A stretch of 64,000 nucleotides of DNA from an uncultured Clostridia bacterium (GTDB lineage: Bacteria > Bacillota > Clostridia > Christensenellales > Borkfalkiaceae). A program made the translations under genes and the position numbers. Location: NCBI GenBank assembly GCA_947628675.1, contig CANRAR010000003.1:75114-139113 (forward strand), given 5' to 3'. Below, piece after piece: positions 44,355-53,696 of the stretch. The notes beneath the pieces are model-generated. The model worked only from the letters and a program-made list of their open reading frames with translations. It made no database searches and was not told where the DNA came from. Position 1 is the first letter of the stretch. The number at the start of each line of letters is the position of its first letter.

Positions 44355-45461
44355 ATGGTCAACAAGGATTTCTTTGCGGCGCTCGCCGATTTGGAGCGCG
44401 AAAAGGGAATTAGCGAGGAGATTTTCATCGAGGCGCTCTCGAATGCGCTCGCTTCCGCCTACAAGAAGCAATTCGTGGGCGACAGCGGAAATGTGGAAGT
44501 GCGGGTCAACCCCGAAAAGGCCACCATCCGCTTCTTCCTCACCCGCACCGTCGTGGACAGTGAGGAGCCGGGCGACGGCGAAATTTCCCTCGAGGACGCG
44601 CAACAGATCAAAAAGAGCGCAAAGGTCGGGGACGTGCTCACCGACGAATTTATCCCCAAGGATTTTTCGCGCATCGCGGCGCAGACCGCAAAGCAAGTGG
44701 TGCTGCAGAAGATCCACGAGACGGAGCGCGACAACACCCTCTCCGAGTTCTCGGACAAGGAAGGGGAACTCATGAGCGGGCTCATCCGCAAGGTGGATAT
44801 GCGCAACGTGTACATCGAACTCGGCAAGGGGCAGATAGAGGGGCTCATGCTCCCGCAGGATCAGACCCCGGGCGAGAAGTACTACACGGGCGATCGCATT
44901 AAGGTGTATGTGAAGCGGGTGAAGAGCGGCACGAGGAACGCGCAGGTGCTCGTCTCCCGTTCGGCGCCCGGGCTCGTGAAGCGGCTCTTCGAGGAGGAAG
45001 TGCCCGAGATAAAGCAGGGGCTCGTCGTCATCAAGTCCATCTCCCGCGAACCGGGGCACAGGACGAAGATGGCCATCGCCTCCGCCGACTCCCGCATCGA
45101 CGCCGTGGGCGCGTGTGTGGGCAACAAGGGCGCGCGCGTGAATGCCGTCGTTGCCGAACTCGGCGGCGAGAAGATAGACATCATCCCTTGGAGCGAGAAT
45201 CCCCTCGAATTTATCGCCAAGGCGCTCTCGCCCGCGACCGTCATCTCGGTGACGCAACTTTCGGAGAAGGCCGCCGTTGCCGTCGTGCCAGACGAAAAAC
45301 TCTCCCTCGCCATCGGCAGGGACGGGCAGAACGCCCGCCTCGCGGCGCGGCTCACGGGCTGGAAGATCGACGTGAAGAGCGAGAGTGCCGCCGAAAAACT
45401 CAACCTCGGCGACTACGGCGCGCCCGAAGAGCCCGCTCCGTCTCAAGAGGGCGAAGAATGA
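44355..45461 (+). CDS. nusA: Transcription termination/antitermination factor NusA
   Basis: The 368-residue protein binds RNA polymerase and nascent RNA. It has the N-terminal polymerase-binding domain (1-130), an S1 domain (about 135-200: GLIRKVDMRNVYIELGKGQI) and two KH domains (about 225-345: VGACVGNKGARVNAVVAELG and LAIGRDGQNARLAARLTGW). It lacks the C-terminal acidic repeats of E. coli NusA, as is normal in Firmicutes. GGGAG precedes the ATG. Its stop overlaps ylxR as ATGA. Confidence 0.95.
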   Translation: MVNKDFFAALADLEREKGISEEIFIEALSNALASAYKKQFVGDSGNVEVRVNPEKATIRFFLTRTVVDSEEPGDGEISLEDAQQIKKSAKVGDVLTDEFIPKDFSRIAAQTAKQVVLQKIHETERDNTLSEFSDKEGELMSGLIRKVDMRNVYIELGKGQIEGLMLPQDQTPGEKYYTGDRIKVYVKRVKSGTRNAQVLVSRSAPGLVKRLFEEEVPEIKQGLVVIKSISREPGHRTKMAIASADSRIDAVGACVGNKGARVNAVVAELGGEKIDIIPWSENPLEFIAKALSPATVISVTQLSEKAAVAVVPDEKLSLAIGRDGQNARLAARLTGWKIDVKSESAAEKLNLGDYGAPEEPAPSQEGEE

Positions 45462-45727
45462 TCCCCAAAAAAATTCCGCTCCGCACCTGCATCGCCTGCC
45501 GCGAGGAAAAGCCCAAGCGCGAACTGCTGCGCGTCGTAAAGAATGCGCAGGGGGAAATACGGTTGGACTTTTCGGGCAAACTCCCCGGGCGCGGCGCGTA
45601 CGTCTGTAACAGCGAGGCCTGCATCAAGCGGCTTGCCAAATACAAACTTCTCAATAAGGCGTTCTCTGCGGAGGTACCCGCGGAGGTGTACGCCGCCGTC
45701 GAGGAAGAGTTCTTCGGCGCAAAGTAA
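45458..45727 (+). CDS. ylxR: YlxR/RnpM family RNA-binding protein
   Basis: The 89-residue DUF448 protein has the family motif RTCIACREEKPKRELLRVV, then GRGAYVC and CIKRLAKYKLLNKAF. Its relative in Bacillus has been described as an RNase P modulator. It overlaps nusA by ATGA. The L7Ae-like ylxQ that usually follows it is absent; infB comes next. Confidence 0.93.
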   Translation: MIPKKIPLRTCIACREEKPKRELLRVVKNAQGEIRLDFSGKLPGRGAYVCNSEACIKRLAKYKLLNKAFSAEVPAEVYAAVEEEFFGAK

Positions 45728-45745
45728 TTTCCCGAAAGGAGCATT

Positions 45746-48208
45746 ATGGCTTACGAGAATATCGAAAAAGTAAATTCCCTCGCTTCCGATCAGGCGACGG
45801 TCGCCCTGAAAGAGAGCATCGCCGCCAACGAAAAGCGCATCGCCGAACTTTTAAGAAAGATCGGCGAGATCGAGGCCGCCGTCGCCTTGAAGCGCGCCGA
45901 GGAAGAGGCGCAGCGCGAGAGAGAACTCGCCGAGGAGAGGGCAAGGGAGGCCGAGCTGGAACGGCAGGCACAGGAGAGGGCAAGGGAGGAGGCCGAACAG
46001 GCGGCTGCCGACGCTGCGCCCGCTTCCGCACCCGCACCCGCGCCTGCTCCTGCACCGACGCCCGCGCCGACGCCCGCACCCGCACCGACCGCGGCTGCGG
46101 CGCCCCGTCCCACCTACCGACCCGCGGCGAACGGGGCGGCACGTCCGCAGGGAAGGCCGCTTCCGCCGCGCCCCACGTATGTGCCCGGCCGTCCGCAGAC
46201 GGGCGCCGCCCGTCCGCTTCCGCCGCGCCCCGTGCGTCCCGCGCCCATGCCCGCGCCGACTCCCGCGCCCACGAGGGGCAGGGAGCCAGCGAAAAAATTC
46301 GAAAAGACGTTTGTCGAGCGCCGCCCCGTCAACAAGCGCGCGCTGCAACGCCGCGAGGGCGCGAGCATCGGCGACTTCGACGAGGATAAGAGCGGCTACC
46401 GCAAAGCCCGCTTCGGCAAGAAGGGGGCAAAGCGCGAGAGCCAGACGGTGAAGATAGACCACGCCGTCGTCACGAGCAAGGACATCCCTATCAAGGTGCT
46501 CTCGGAAAAGTTGGGCATCTCGGCGGTGGAGATCGTAAAGCGGCTCTTCCGCGAGGGCGTCACCAAGACGGTGAACGAATCGGTGGACTACGACAACGCG
46601 GCATTCATCGCATTGGAACTCGGCATCGACCTCGAATACAAGCCCGAAAAGACCGCCGAGGAGACCCTCATCGAGGCGCACGGCGACGAGAGTTCGGAAA
46701 ATTCCGTGCTGCGCGCGCCCGTCGTCACCGTGATGGGGCACGTCGATCACGGCAAGACGTCCCTCCTCGACTACATCCGCAAGACCAACGTCACGGCGGG
46801 CGAGGCGGGCGGCATCACGCAGAGCATCGGCGCGTATACCGTCTCCCTCGGCGAGGGCAGGAACATCACCTTCATCGATACCCCCGGCCATGCGGCGTTC
46901 ACCGCCATGCGCGCAAGGGGCGCGAAGGTCACCGATATCGTCATCCTCGTCGTCGCGGCGGATGACGGCATCATGCCGCAGACGGTGGAGGCCATCGATC
47001 ACGCCAAGGCCGCAAACGTGCCCATCATCGTCGCGGTCAACAAAATAGACAAACCGCACGTCGATCCCGACGGCGTGAAACAGCAACTCATGCGCTACGA
47101 CCTCGTGCCCGAGGAGTGGGGCGGCGACGTGATGGTCGTGCCCATCTCCGCCAAGACGGGACAGGGCGTGGACGCGCTACTCGAAAGCGTACTTCTCCAA
47201 GCCGAGATGCTCGAACTTAAAGCCGACCCCGAACGCAAGGCGAAGGGCGTCGTCATCGAGGCAAAACTCGACAAGGGCAAGGGCCCCGTGGCGAGCGTAC
47301 TCATCCAGAACGGCACCCTGCGCGTGGGCGACAATTTGATCTCCGGCACCACGATGGGCAAGGTGCGCGCCATGCTCGACGACATGGGGCGCCCCGTGAA
47401 GGAGGCGGGCCCCTCCATGGCGGTCTCCGTTTTGGGGCTTGAAGACGTGCCCGGCGCGGGCGACGCCATCTTCGCCGTGGAGCAGTCCCTCATGAAGCAG
47501 GTGCAGGAGGAGCGCAAGAACAAGGAGCGCGAATCCATGATCCGCGAGACCAAGAAGACGAGCCTCGACGACCTCTTCAAGGACGTCACCGACGGCAACG
47601 TGAAGAATTTGAACGTCATCGTGAAGGCCGACGTGCAGGGCTCGGTGGAGGCGGTGAGAAGTTCGCTCGAAAAACTCTCCAATGACGAAGTGCGCATCAA
47701 GGTCATCCACGGGGCGGCGGGCGCCATCTCCGAGAGCGACGTGATGCTCGCCGACAGCGCGGACGCCATCATCATCGGCTTCAACGTCCGCCCCGACAGC
47801 AAGGCCAAGACGCTCGCCGAGCGCAGCAAGGTGGACGTGCGGCTGTACCGCATCATCTACGAACTCCTGGACGACATGGAGGCCGCGCTCAAGGGGATGC
47901 TCGCCCCCAAGTACCGCGAAGTGTATATGGGCAAGGCGGAGGTCAAGGAGACCTTCAACATCACGGGCGTGGGCGTCGTTGCGGGGTGCCTCGTCACCGA
48001 GGGCAAACTCGTGCGCGGCGGGAAACTGCGCATTTACCGCGACAACGTGATGATCGTAGAGAATAACTGCAAGACCTTGAAGCACTACAAGGACGAGGTG
48101 AAGGAGATCGCGGCGGGGCTTGAATGCGGCTGCGCCATCGAGAACTTCAACGAGATCCGCATCGGCGACTACATCGAGTGCTATCTCATCGAGGAGATCA
48201 AGGAATGA
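45746..48208 (+). CDS. infB: Translation initiation factor IF-2
   Basis: The 820-residue GTPase places initiator tRNA on the ribosome. A coiled charged N-terminus (35-90) leads to a Pro/Ala/Arg-rich linker (about 90-185). An IF2_N domain follows ([20 protein letters not shown], about 245-295). The G domain has G1 [10 protein letters not shown]3 DTPGHAAF and G4 NKID, and domains II-IV complete the family length. AAAGGAG precedes the ATG. The linker codes for [16 protein letters not shown] repeats that other copies of the family lack. The stop overlaps rbfA as ATGA. Confidence 0.97.
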   Translation: MAYENIEKVNSLASDQATVALKESIAANEKRIAELLRKIGEIEAAVALKRAEEEAQRERELAEERAREAELERQAQERAREEAEQAAADAAPASAPAPAPAPAPTPAPTPAPAPTAAAAPRPTYRPAANGAARPQGRPLPPRPTYVPGRPQTGAARPLPPRPVRPAPMPAPTPAPTRGREPAKKFEKTFVERRPVNKRALQRREGASIGDFDEDKSGYRKARFGKKGAKRESQTVKIDHAVVTSKDIPIKVLSEKLGISAVEIVKRLFREGVTKTVNESVDYDNAAFIALELGIDLEYKPEKTAEETLIEAHGDESSENSVLRAPVVTVMGHVDHGKTSLLDYIRKTNVTAGEAGGITQSIGAYTVSLGEGRNITFIDTPGHAAFTAMRARGAKVTDIVILVVAADDGIMPQTVEAIDHAKAANVPIIVAVNKIDKPHVDPDGVKQQLMRYDLVPEEWGGDVMVVPISAKTGQGVDALLESVLLQAEMLELKADPERKAKGVVIEAKLDKGKGPVASVLIQNGTLRVGDNLISGTTMGKVRAMLDDMGRPVKEAGPSMAVSVLGLEDVPGAGDAIFAVEQSLMKQVQEERKNKERESMIRETKKTSLDDLFKDVTDGNVKNLNVIVKADVQGSVEAVRSSLEKLSNDEVRIKVIHGAAGAISESDVMLADSADAIIIGFNVRPDSKAKTLAERSKVDVRLYRIIYELLDDMEAALKGMLAPKYREVYMGKAEVKETFNITGVGVVAGCLVTEGKLVRGGKLRIYRDNVMIVENNCKTLKHYKDEVKEIAAGLECGCAIENFNEIRIGDYIECYLIEEIKE

Positions 48209-48558
48209 AGCGCACGGAGAGATTGGACAGCGAGTTCAGAAAAGAGATCTCCGCCATCATCGCGGGGCCCTTGAAGAACCGCGCCGAGGTGAAGGGGCTC
48301 GTGAGCGTCACCGAAGTGCACGTTTCCCCCGACCTCAAAACCGCCAAGGTGTATGTGAGCGTGTATGCCTCTTCCCCTGAGGAAAAGGCCAATACATTGT
48401 CGGTTTTGCGCGAAAATGCGGGGTTCATCCGCCATGAACTTGCTAAGGTCATGCGGATGCGCACGGTGCCCGAACTCACCGTTCTCTCGGACGACAGCAT
48501 GGAGTACGGCTCCAAAATGGACGAGCTGTTTGCGAGCCTTCACAGGGAAGAAAAATGA
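48205..48558 (+). CDS. rbfA: Ribosome-binding factor A
   Basis: The 117-residue KH-fold protein matures the 30S subunit. Family features are RTERLDSEFRKEISAIIAG, VSPDLKTAKVYVSVYAS and HELAKVMRMRTVPELTVLSD. It begins inside the infB stop (ATGA) and its own stop overlaps the next gene in the same way. Confidence 0.95.
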   Translation: MKRTERLDSEFRKEISAIIAGPLKNRAEVKGLVSVTEVHVSPDLKTAKVYVSVYASSPEEKANTLSVLRENAGFIRHELAKVMRMRTVPELTVLSDDSMEYGSKMDELFASLHREEK

Positions 48559-49514
48559 ACACGATCGGGGAAATCGCCGATATTCTGAAAAAAATAAAGA
48601 GCGCGGTCATCTTCACGCATATGCGCCCCGACGGGGACACCGTTGGGTGCGCGGTGGCGCTTTGCCGCGCTTTTTGCTTGCTCCATAAGAGGTGCGAAGT
48701 TGTAAACGAGGGGGAAATTCCACAAAAATTGCGCTTTCTTGCGGGGACGGAGCGCATCCACCGTGCGCCGTCCCTTGATGCGCAGGCGTATATCTGCGTG
48801 GATTGCAGCGACGAGACGCGGCTGGGGGATCTTCAAAAGACCTTTTTGAAGGGCGCAAAGAAGCGCATGACGGTGAACATCGACCACCACATCTCCAACA
48901 CCTCCTTCTGCCAATACAACTTCGTACGCGAGCGGGCGAGCAACTGCGAAAACATTGCCGATATTTTGCAGACGATGGGGGTCAGGTTCGACGGGGAGAT
49001 CGCAAGCGCGCTCCTCATGGGCATGGTGACCGATTCGGGCGGGTTCTCGCACGAGGACGTGAACGGGGACAGTTTCCGCGCCGCCGCCATCTGCGCCGAC
49101 GCGGGAGCGGACGTTGCCCGCATTACATACGAGGCGTACAAGAAGCAGTCGAGGGCGCGGGCGGAACTGTACGCGGAGGTCATTTCGCGCATCCGCTATT
49201 CGCTCGACGACAGGCTCGCCGTCGCCGTGGTGCCGCTGGGCGCCCTCGAGGGGCACGGGCTCAAACCCGACGCGACGGAGGGCATTGTGGACTTCGCCCT
49301 CGGCGTGGATACGGTGGAGGTGAGCGCCTGCCTCATGGAAGTGAGGAAGGGGCAATTCAAGGTGTCGCTCCGCTCCAAGGGGAGCGCCAATGTGAATGAG
49401 GTCGCCCGCACGTTCGGCGGCGGCGGGCACGTGCTCGCCTCGGGGTGTATGCTCTTCGGCGAGACAGAGGAGGTCTTGGAGCGCCTCACCCACGCCGTTT
49501 CCTTGCAGTTATGA
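48555..49514 (+). CDS. nrnA: DHH-family phosphoesterase (NrnA-like)
   Basis: The 319-residue enzyme belongs to the nanoRNase/pAp phosphatase group that degrades 2-5 nt RNAs and clears pAp or linear dinucleotides. Manganese ligands are visible as His22, Asp26 and Asp28 (HMRPDGD), Asp83 and the DHH motif 110-112, plus MVTDSGGF. A DHHA1 domain ends with GGGGHVLASGC. The position between rbfA and truB is standard. ATGA overlaps join it to both neighbours. Confidence 0.93.
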   Translation: MNTIGEIADILKKIKSAVIFTHMRPDGDTVGCAVALCRAFCLLHKRCEVVNEGEIPQKLRFLAGTERIHRAPSLDAQAYICVDCSDETRLGDLQKTFLKGAKKRMTVNIDHHISNTSFCQYNFVRERASNCENIADILQTMGVRFDGEIASALLMGMVTDSGGFSHEDVNGDSFRAAAICADAGADVARITYEAYKKQSRARAELYAEVISRIRYSLDDRLAVAVVPLGALEGHGLKPDATEGIVDFALGVDTVEVSACLMEVRKGQFKVSLRSKGSANVNEVARTFGGGGHVLASGCMLFGETEEVLERLTHAVSLQL

Positions 49515-50344
49515 CGGGGTTTCTCAATATCGACAAGCCGTCGGGGAAGTCCTCGGCATACATTGTGAACTTTGTAAAGCGGCTGACGGGGTGCGCCTGC
49601 GGGCATTTCGGCACCCTCGACCCCTTCGCAAGCGGGGTGCTTCCCGTGGGGCTCGGCAACGCCAACAGGCTGTTTGACTACTTTCTCACCAAGAAAAAGA
49701 CGTATATTGCGCGCTTTTATTTCGGCGCGACGACGGACACCCTCGACCCAGAGGGGACGATGACGATGGGCGGCGAGGTGCCCACAGAGGGAGAAATTCG
49801 CAATATATTGCCGAAATTCGTGGGGACGTTCGAGCAGATGCCCCCCGCGTACAGCGCAAAGAGCGTGGGCGGACGGCGCAGTTACGAACTTGCGAGAAGG
49901 GGCGAGGCGCCGACGCTTTCTTCGAAGCGCGTGACGGTGGAGCGGTTCGATTTGCTTGGGCAGACGGGCGTACACGAATTCGAGTTTGAAATTACCTGCG
50001 GGGCGGGGACGTACATCCGTGCGCTCGCAAGGGATCTCGCCGAGGGCTTGGGGACGCTCGGCTACTGCACCGCCCTGCGGCGCACCGCGAGCGGCATTTT
50101 TACCGCGGAGACCGCCGTTCCTCCCGAAAAACTTACGCCCGAAAATTGGCGGGACTATCTCATAAAAACCGACAGCGTTTTGCCGTTTTCGGCGATTTTC
50201 AGCGAGGACAAGCGCCTTTTGCAGGGGCAAAAAGTGGAGACCGAACTTCAAGACGGGCTCTACAAACTGTACTTTGCGGGGGAGTTTTACGGGCTCGCAA
50301 GGGCCGCGGGCGGGCTTTTGAAGGCGGAGAAAAAATTATGCTGA
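49511..50344 (+). CDS. truB: tRNA pseudouridine(55) synthase TruB
   Basis: The 277-residue enzyme modifies U55 in the tRNA T-loop. The catalytic Asp37 lies in HFGTLDPFASGVLPVGLG. MPPAYSAKSVGGRRSYELAR and CGAGTYIRALARDLAEGLG are the other family motifs. The start overlaps the upstream stop by ATGA, and its 3' end overlaps ribF by 7 bases. Confidence 0.95.
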   Translation: MTGFLNIDKPSGKSSAYIVNFVKRLTGCACGHFGTLDPFASGVLPVGLGNANRLFDYFLTKKKTYIARFYFGATTDTLDPEGTMTMGGEVPTEGEIRNILPKFVGTFEQMPPAYSAKSVGGRRSYELARRGEAPTLSSKRVTVERFDLLGQTGVHEFEFEITCGAGTYIRALARDLAEGLGTLGYCTALRRTASGIFTAETAVPPEKLTPENWRDYLIKTDSVLPFSAIFSEDKRLLQGQKVETELQDGLYKLYFAGEFYGLARAAGGLLKAEKKLC

Positions 50345-51198
50345 CGTTTGCGTTCGGCGAAGAATACAGGGAGCCGTGCGCGCTCGTTTTGGGCGGGTTC
50401 GACGGGCTCCACCGCGGGCACAGGGCGCTTCTCGACGCGGCGAAGAGGACGGGGCTGCCCGTCGTGCTCACCGCGATGTACGGCGGAAAGGGCGGCGGGC
50501 TCTTTACGCGCGAGGAGCGGAACCTGATCTTTGCGCGGGCGGGCATTGCCGCCGTGTGCGAAGTACGGCTTGACGAGGGACTCCGCGCCATGTCCGCGGA
50601 GGAGTTTGCGGGCGAATTGTTTGAAAAAATTGCGGCGCGGGCTGTGTTCTGCGGGGAGGATTTCCGCTTCGGCAGCGGCGCCCTCGGGACGCCGAAAACG
50701 CTAAAACGCTGCGAGTTTTGCACGGTTTTCGCCCTGCCCGTCGTGAAAAAAGGGGGCGAAAAAATTTCCTCCTCCGCGCTCAAAGAGAGGCTCAAAGCGG
50801 GGGACCTTCCCGCCCTCCGCGCGGCGGGGCTCGGCTACTTCGTGCAGGGCACCGTGGAGCACGGACGCGAGGTGGGCAGGACGTACGGCTTTCCCACCGT
50901 CAATCTCTCCGTCGCCGCGGGCAAACTTCTGCCGCCCGACGGGGTGTACGGCGGGCTGTGCGAGACACCCAAGGGGGACTTCCCCTGCATCGTCAACTTC
51001 GGTGCGCGCCCCACGTTCGGCGTGGAGGAGCGCAAGATCGAGGCGTACTTGGACGGCTTTGCGGGCGATTTGTACGGCGAGACGGTGCGCGTGTTTCCCA
51101 CGGAATTCTACCGCGGGATCGAGAAATTCGATGGCGCGGAGGCATTAAAGGCGCAACTTTCGCGCGACATTCAACGGTTGAGGGAGAACAAAGGATGA
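50338..51198 (+). CDS. ribF: Bifunctional riboflavin kinase/FAD synthetase
   Basis: The 286-residue enzyme makes FMN and FAD from riboflavin. The N-terminal adenylyltransferase has GGFDGLHRGHRALL, EDFRFG and KISSSALKERLKAGD. The C-terminal riboflavin kinase has GRTYGFPTVNL and NFGARPTFG. It is slightly short at the N-terminus compared with Bacillus RibC (about 315). It overlaps truB by 7 bases and the next gene by ATGA. Confidence 0.94.
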   Translation: MLTFAFGEEYREPCALVLGGFDGLHRGHRALLDAAKRTGLPVVLTAMYGGKGGGLFTREERNLIFARAGIAAVCEVRLDEGLRAMSAEEFAGELFEKIAARAVFCGEDFRFGSGALGTPKTLKRCEFCTVFALPVVKKGGEKISSSALKERLKAGDLPALRAAGLGYFVQGTVEHGREVGRTYGFPTVNLSVAAGKLLPPDGVYGGLCETPKGDFPCIVNFGARPTFGVEERKIEAYLDGFAGDLYGETVRVFPTEFYRGIEKFDGAEALKAQLSRDIQRLRENKG

Positions 51199-52046
51199 TC
51201 AAATTCGGCCCGAGCGGCAACTGCGAACGTTTCTACGCCGAAGGCTACGAACACACCGAGGAAGCGGCGAAGTTCGTGAGGGAGATGGGGCTCGACTGCT
51301 TCGAGTATTCCTTCGGGCGCGGCGTACATATGACGGAGGCGAAGGCGCGCTCTATCCGCGCCGCTTTTGATGACATGGGGGTGGAAATTTCCGTCCATGC
51401 GCCCTATTTCATCAACTTCGCCAACCCCGACGACGAGATGGCGGCGAAGTCCTACGGGTATGTTCTGGACAGCGCGAAGATGCTCTCGCTCATGGGCGGG
51501 AAGAGGCTCGTATTTCACCCCGCCGCGCAGGGCAAGGACAACCGCTTTGTCGCCGTGGAGCGGACGGCGGACAGGCTGAAAATTTTGCGGGACTATATCT
51601 ATCTCAATAATTTGCAGGGCCTCATGTTCTGCCCCGAGACGATGGGCAAACTCGCGCAGATCGGCACCATTGAGGAAATTACCGAGTTTTGCGAGATCGA
51701 CGAAATTTATACGCCGTGCGTGGACTTCGGGCACGTCAACGCCCGCGAACAGGGGAGTTTGAAGTCGGCGCGGGACTACCGCGAACGATTGGAGTACATG
51801 ATCGGGCGGCTCGGGTATGAGAGGATGAAGCACTTCCACGTGCACTTCTCCAAGATCATGTACGGGGCGAAGGGGGAACTCAAACACCTGACGTTTGCGG
51901 ACACCGTGTACGGCCCCGAGTTCGAACCGCTCGCTGAGGCGCTGCATGAACTGAAATTGGAGCCGTATGTGGTTTCGGAGTCGGACGGCACACAGGCCGA
52001 CGACGCTGCGGAGATGAAGAGAATTTACTTCGCCTGCGGGGAGTGA
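51195..52046 (+). CDS. TIM-barrel AP endonuclease-like (Nfo/xylose-isomerase fold) protein
   Basis: The 283-residue protein follows the endonuclease IV pattern: KFGPSGNCERFY, VEISVHAPYFINFANPDDE, KRLVFHPA, MFCPETMGKLAQIGTIEE, CVDFGHVNARE, KHFHVHFSKI and VVSESDGTQADDA. These supply the metal-binding His, Asp and Glu residues. Endonuclease IV cleaves abasic sites in DNA. This group of shorter relatives is not well characterised, so sugar isomerase or epimerase activity remains possible. It is the last gene of the translation operon, joined by ATGA to ribF. Confidence 0.75.
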   Translation: MIKFGPSGNCERFYAEGYEHTEEAAKFVREMGLDCFEYSFGRGVHMTEAKARSIRAAFDDMGVEISVHAPYFINFANPDDEMAAKSYGYVLDSAKMLSLMGGKRLVFHPAAQGKDNRFVAVERTADRLKILRDYIYLNNLQGLMFCPETMGKLAQIGTIEEITEFCEIDEIYTPCVDFGHVNAREQGSLKSARDYRERLEYMIGRLGYERMKHFHVHFSKIMYGAKGELKHLTFADTVYGPEFEPLAEALHELKLEPYVVSESDGTQADDAAEMKRIYFACGE

Positions 52047-52134
52047 GGGGGATTTCATAGGATAGGGAAAGATACGCTCGGTTGCCGCCCCCGCCCGTTT
52101 TCGGGCGGGGCGGCAACCTCGGTATGAGGGGAAT
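52047..52134. repeat. Dispersed hairpin repeat R4, copy d
   Basis: Arms AAAGATACGCTCG and CTCGGTATGAGG (52068-52128) flank a 16-bp stem with one bulge around TTTT. The core GTTGCCGCC differs from all other R4 cores. Confidence 0.7.
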
Positions 52135-52560
52135 AAGGTGAGATGTCTCGACTACGCTCCGCTCCGCTACTTCGTGCGTCGCTCCGCTCGACATGACATG
52201 ATTATAGCGCAGGGAGGCATGAGGAAGGGCGGGGGATAGACCCACCCCCCTATCGCCCGCACGTATTATGCGGTCGAAGGGCGACACAAGCCCGCAGGGC
52301 GCAGTACCCCCCATTACGGAGAAAGGCTCCACAAATCATATGGTCGCCTTTCCCGAAAGCCACAAGGAAGGCTCCCATGGAGGGGGCAACGGACTGCGTT
52401 GTTCGGGATTCTTCCGTCGCTACGCTCCGTCAGAATGACGCGGAGAACAAGCGCGGGGCAGAATGACGCGGAGAACAAGCGCAAGGCAGAATGACGCGGA
52501 GAACAAGCGCGGGGCAGAATGACGCGGAAGGAACGCGGGGAGGCGGGAAGAGAAAATCGG
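52135..52560. repeat. R3, R2 (copy c) and R1 (copy e) cluster
   Basis: R3 copy b (52135-52206) has an expanded middle compared with the copy at 15429. R2 copy c runs about 52305-52390. R1 copy e (from 52390) has core TTCCGTCGC-TAC-GCTCCGTC and is followed by three exact 28-bp tails (starts 52443, 52471, 52499; GAGAACAAGCGCGGGGCAGA). No gene is visible in this 580-base gap. Confidence 0.7.
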
Positions 52561-52592
52561 ACGCGGTGTGGGGGCTTTTATTTGCAAAACCG

Positions 52593-52621
52593 TTGACGAA
52601 TGGGCGGGAATTTGGTATAAT
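52593..52621 (+). promoter_or_regulatory. Promoter of the pepQ-efp pair
   Basis: TTGACG (52593-52598) and TATAAT (52616-52621) are 17 bp apart with an extended -10 TGG. The predicted start coincides with the ATG at 52628. Confidence 0.8.
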
Positions 52622-52627
52622 ATGGAT

Positions 52628-53680
52628 ATGCTTGCGGAGAAATTGCGCAAAATATATGCAAATTCGGGTGCGGATGCCCTCTTTATCGAGTCCGACTATC
52701 TGCGGCGGTATCTCACGGGCTTCTATGCGACCGACGGCGCGGTGCTTCTCGATGGGGAACGTTGCCGCTTTGTTGCCGACCTGCGCTATTTCGAGGCCGC
52801 CGAGCGCGCCCTGAACGGAAGCGGCATCGACGTCGTGGAAGGCGGCCTGCGCGAGGCAATGGAACTCGCTTCCGCCTATAAGACGCTTGGGGTGCCGTTC
52901 GGCGAAGTTTCCCTCGCGGCGGCGAAGCGCTTGGAGGCGGCGGGACATACCCTCGTGGACTGCGCGCCCGCGCTCAAAAGCGCGATGATCGTAAAGACGC
53001 CCGAAGAAATCGGCTACATCCAAAGGGCGTGTGACATTGCGGAGGAGGCGTTCTCCGCGCTTCTGCCTCGAATCAAGGAGGGCATGGCGGAGTACGAAGT
53101 CGCCGCGCTGCTCGAATACGAGATGCGGGCGCGGGGGGCTTCGGGGACGTCGTTTGATACCATTGTGGCGTTCGGCGCGAACGGGAGCGTTCCCCACCAC
53201 GAGACGGGGACGGATAGGTTGAAGTTCGGCGACCCCGTGCTCATCGACTTCGGCTGCAAGTACGAGGGTTACTGCTCGGACTGTACGCGCACCTTCCTCT
53301 TCGGCGACGACAAGAAGCACGAAACCTTCAAGGAAATTTACGGGCACGTGTTGAATGCGCATATGCTCGTTCTCGAAAACCTCCGCGCCGGCATGACGGG
53401 GCGCGAGGGGGATGCGATCGCGCGGGAGTACCTCCGCAAATACGGTTTGGCGCAGTACTTCACCCACTCGCTGGGGCACGGCATCGGGCTTCTCATCCAC
53501 GAACAGCCCGTGCTCTCGCCGAGAGGCGAGGAAATACTCACGGACGGCATGGTCTTTTCCGACGAGCCCGGGGTGTATCTTGCGGGCGAGATGGGCATCC
53601 GCATCGAGGACAGCGTGAAGATGGAGGGCGGCAGAGCCGTTTCCTTCATGAAAGGGAATAAAAATTTAATTGTTTTGTAA
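52628..53680 (+). CDS. pepQ: Xaa-Pro peptidase, M24 family
   Basis: The 350-residue cytoplasmic dinuclear metallopeptidase cleaves peptides with proline in the second position. The N-terminal creatinase-like domain begins LRKIYANSGADALFIES. The C-terminal pita-bread domain has the ligands in DFGCKYEGYCSDCTRTF (two Asp), HSLGHGIGLLIHE (His), and the Glu residues in FSDEPGVYL and GIRIEDSV. I chose ATG 52628 because it lies 6 bases after the -10 box; the ATG at 52622 abuts the TATAAT and would not be in the transcript. Neither has a ribosome binding site. efp follows by 16 bases, the common Firmicutes pair. Confidence 0.92.
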   Translation: MLAEKLRKIYANSGADALFIESDYLRRYLTGFYATDGAVLLDGERCRFVADLRYFEAAERALNGSGIDVVEGGLREAMELASAYKTLGVPFGEVSLAAAKRLEAAGHTLVDCAPALKSAMIVKTPEEIGYIQRACDIAEEAFSALLPRIKEGMAEYEVAALLEYEMRARGASGTSFDTIVAFGANGSVPHHETGTDRLKFGDPVLIDFGCKYEGYCSDCTRTFLFGDDKKHETFKEIYGHVLNAHMLVLENLRAGMTGREGDAIAREYLRKYGLAQYFTHSLGHGIGLLIHEQPVLSPRGEEILTDGMVFSDEPGVYLAGEMGIRIEDSVKMEGGRAVSFMKGNKNLIVL

Positions 53681-53696
53681 ATAAAGGAGAATACCA

